A stretch of 64,000 bases of DNA, from positions 558,001-622,000 of the forward strand of contig NZ_JAODVR010000001.1 of the NCBI RefSeq assembly GCF_025399835.1, read 5' to 3'. Both the position numbers and the translations under genes were made by a program. Numbering within the stretch: position 1 is the first letter of the stretch; each line of letters begins with the position of its first letter. Positions 62,453 through 64,000 of this stretch are shown here, piece after piece. The stretch is from Haloarchaeobius sp. HME9146 (GTDB taxonomy: Archaea > Halobacteriota > Halobacteria > Halobacteriales > Natrialbaceae). The notes under the pieces were generated by a model. It did no database searches. It saw only the letters and a program-made list of their open reading frames with translations, and was not told the origin of the DNA.

Positions 62453-63049
62453 ATGCCAGTCGAGAAGACACAGCACGTACAGGGAATCGACCAGGCGACC
62501 CACGACGCGTTCGTCGACTGGGTCGAAGCGAACCCCGCCGCCGCGACCATCGAGTTCAGCGCGACGGGCACGACCGAGGACGTGGCGGTCCACACCGAGG
62601 CGACCATCGGCGAGTTCGTCATGGGTGACGAGACCAAGGGCGCAGACCGCGAGCACACCATCGAGGTCGGCCTGCCGGCCGAGATGGAAGACGCGATGGG
62701 CTACACCGACCCCACGGACCGTTGCGAGGCCGTCGAACTCGCGCTCGCGGGCCTCACCGCCTGCATCAACGGGACCGTCCAGCTCAACGCCATGCGCGAG
62801 GGCATCGCCGTCGAGGACGTGACGACCAGCGTCTCCGTCCCGTTCGACCCCCGGGTCCTGCTCGGTATCCACGACGAGGACCGGGCCAGCGAGATGCTCG
62901 GCGACCTCGACATCGAGGTCCAGGTGACCGGGACCGACCTCAGCGAGGCCGACATCGAGCGCATCAAGACGTTCCCGAAGCGCTCGCCCGTGTTCAACCT
63001 CCTGACCGGGGCGCACCCGGCGAAACCGACGGTCCACGTCGCGACCTGA
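62453..63049 (+). CDS. OsmC-family peroxide-related protein
   Basis: 198 residues. Two cysteines, C91 in DRCEAVELAL and C104 in LTACINGT, occupy the positions of the OsmC/YhfA family, which reduces organic hydroperoxides or binds thiols. The DPRVLLGIHDEDRASEM and FPKRSPVFNLL segments fit the family. Single gene with its own promoter. The exact substrate is unknown. Confidence 0.85.
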   Translation: MPVEKTQHVQGIDQATHDAFVDWVEANPAAATIEFSATGTTEDVAVHTEATIGEFVMGDETKGADREHTIEVGLPAEMEDAMGYTDPTDRCEAVELALAGLTACINGTVQLNAMREGIAVEDVTTSVSVPFDPRVLLGIHDEDRASEMLGDLDIEVQVTGTDLSEADIERIKTFPKRSPVFNLLTGAHPAKPTVHVAT

Positions 63050-63136
63050 CCGGGCCGTCCCCAGTTCTGTTGGGCAGACGAACGTATCATCGCCTAAACT
63101 GACGAATTTTTACGCACCCAGGGCTGAGAACCGACG

Positions 63137-63724
63137 ATGAGTGGCACGCCGACGGTCCTCGCGGTCAGCGGGAGTCTCCGCGAGACGAGTTACACGAGAA
63201 CCGCCCTGTTGCACGCGCTCGACGCGGCCGAGACCGCGGGCGCCGAGACCGCCCTCCTCGACCTGCGGGAGGCCGCCCTGCCGATGTTCGACCCGGACGA
63301 GGACGACCAGGGTGCAGGCGAGTACGTCCGGCAGGTCCGGGAGGCGGACGCCGTCATCCTCGGCTCGCCGGTCTACCACGGCTCGTACTCGGGTGCGCTG
63401 AAGAACTTCCACGACTACTGCAGCTTCGACGACTACGAGGACACCGTGGTCGGCCTGCTGGCGACCGCCGGTGGCGGCTCCTACGGGCCGACGCTGGAGC
63501 ACATGCGGAGCACGGTCCGCGGGGTCCACGGGCACGTGGTACCCGAGCAGGTCGGCATCCGGTCGGCCTACGACAAGTTCGAGTCGGCCCCCGACGCACC
63601 GGGCGGGCGGGCCTTCACCGACGAGGACATCGCCGAGCGCGTCGCGTCGCTGGGGGCCGCCGTCGTCGCGGCTGCCCGGCGGTTCGAGACGACCTGCGAG
63701 GAGCCGGCCACGGCCGACGACTGA
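63137..63724 (+). CDS. NADPH-dependent FMN reductase family protein
   Basis: 195 residues, flavodoxin fold. The FMN-phosphate loop is AVSGSLRETSYTRTAL (about 8-23), and the GSPVYHGSYSGALKNFHDYC segment (about 75-95) is characteristic. GLLATAGGGSYGPTLEHMRS supports the same family. It may reduce flavins, quinones or azo compounds. It precedes a truncated gene on the same strand. Confidence 0.87.
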   Translation: MSGTPTVLAVSGSLRETSYTRTALLHALDAAETAGAETALLDLREAALPMFDPDEDDQGAGEYVRQVREADAVILGSPVYHGSYSGALKNFHDYCSFDDYEDTVVGLLATAGGGSYGPTLEHMRSTVRGVHGHVVPEQVGIRSAYDKFESAPDAPGGRAFTDEDIAERVASLGAAVVAAARRFETTCEEPATADD

Positions 63725-63780
63725 GCCGCCGGCCGCGACGACCTGCCCTCCTTTTGTCGCGTGCGGCCGTAGCGTCCGAT

Positions 63781-64000
63781 ATGACCGACCAGCAACGGGT
63801 GGGAGTCCTCTGTGCCCCCGACCACACGGTGTTCGCGGCGGTCGCGGACAGCCTGCGCGACCGCGGGGTGGGCGTCACCTTCTACGACCCCGAGATTCCC
63901 CTCGACGGAGCGACGGTGGCCGAGCTGGACGCCGTGGTGTCGAAGAAGACCCGACCGGCGACGTTCACCACGCTCCGGCGGGCCGCCGACCGCGGCATCC
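63781..64000 (+). CDS. N-terminal fragment of an unidentified protein
   Basis: 73 codons run off the window edge. It starts MTDQQRVGVLCAPDHTVFAA and continues with a Rossmann-like alternation of strands and helices (DRGVGVTFYDPE, AELDAVVSKKT). This could be the pre-ATP-grasp part of a RimK-like enzyme, but too little is visible to be sure. Confidence 0.6.
   Translation, partial: MTDQQRVGVLCAPDHTVFAAVADSLRDRGVGVTFYDPEIPLDGATVAELDAVVSKKTRPATFTTLRRAADRGI

Overview
The window is a 64 kb, GC-rich and densely packed piece of chromosome from a halophilic archaeon (class Halobacteria). Evidence: very acidic proteins; an archaeal information-processing core (SRP54, FtsY, prefoldin alpha, ribosomal proteins LX, L31e and L39e, aIF6, RadA, RFC small subunit, archaeal AlaRS, NMD3); a SAMP2-type ubiquitin-like modifier; a HalX response regulator; twin-arginine lipoprotein signals; PGF-CTERM-type surface proteins; and several families seen mainly in haloarchaea (DUF5784, DUF5786, DUF5789). 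The genus cannot be fixed from the sequence. I found no rRNA, convincing tRNA, CRISPR array, transposase or intein.

Layout. 0-5.3 kb: end of an unidentified gene, then a five-gene ABC importer of the branched-chain amino acid/amide/urea class. 5.4-8.4 kb: ornithine cyclodeaminase-like enzyme, a methyltransferase behind a palindromic operator candidate, and an MFS transporter. 8.4-13.2 kb (minus): SRP and translation cluster L39e-L31e-aIF6-LX-prefoldin alpha-FtsY-SRP54. 13.3-20 kb: surface protein, ThpR, TPR protein, DUF424, SufS, HD hydrolase, lipoprotein, SufU. 20-22.5 kb (minus): sulfur-handling operon DsrE-TusA-SQR-like-DUF1641. 22.7-26.4 kb (minus): membrane protein, RadA, and a PspAB-like/membrane protein/HtpX stress group. 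26.4-41.5 kb: a QGY-repeat membrane protein, NMD3, a Trm5/Taw2-type methyltransferase, an XPD/DinG-like helicase, haloarchaeal DUFs, a PHP phosphoesterase, a zinc-containing ferredoxin, a tRNA-binding domain protein, a cupin and a GNAT enzyme. 41.6-50.3 kb: two UspA proteins around an MFS transporter, a glutaryl-CoA-type dehydrogenase, a glutamine amidotransferase-like protein, an alpha/beta hydrolase without its nucleophile, and an HD phosphohydrolase. 50.4-57.7 kb: AlaRS, TspO, a sensor kinase facing a HalX regulator, RFC small subunit. 57.8-64 kb: bactofilin-like membrane protein, SAMP2-peroxiredoxin-GNAT group, phosphohexomutase, OsmC, FMN reductase and a truncated gene.

The most unusual pattern is at gene 3' ends. 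Several genes are followed closely by one or more extra copies of their own last codons and stop codon: sufU (a 114-bp unit, 2.4 copies), the acyl-CoA dehydrogenase (two echoes of TGIAAFE-stop differing from the gene only at third codon positions and in the stop), radA (LKPD-stop after LKPE-stop), the ornithine cyclodeaminase (19-bp tandem), and more weakly the genes ending at 45366 and 34095. Synonymous-only differences suggest some echoes are stranded ends of older or foreign alleles rather than decayed local duplications. Other leads are a perfect palindrome in a methyltransferase promoter, paired TTTCC/GGAAA palindromes upstream of the sulfur operon, a nested inverted repeat between ftsY and srp54, and two related intergenic elements. 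Apart from these, most of the window is ordinary haloarchaeal core genome.
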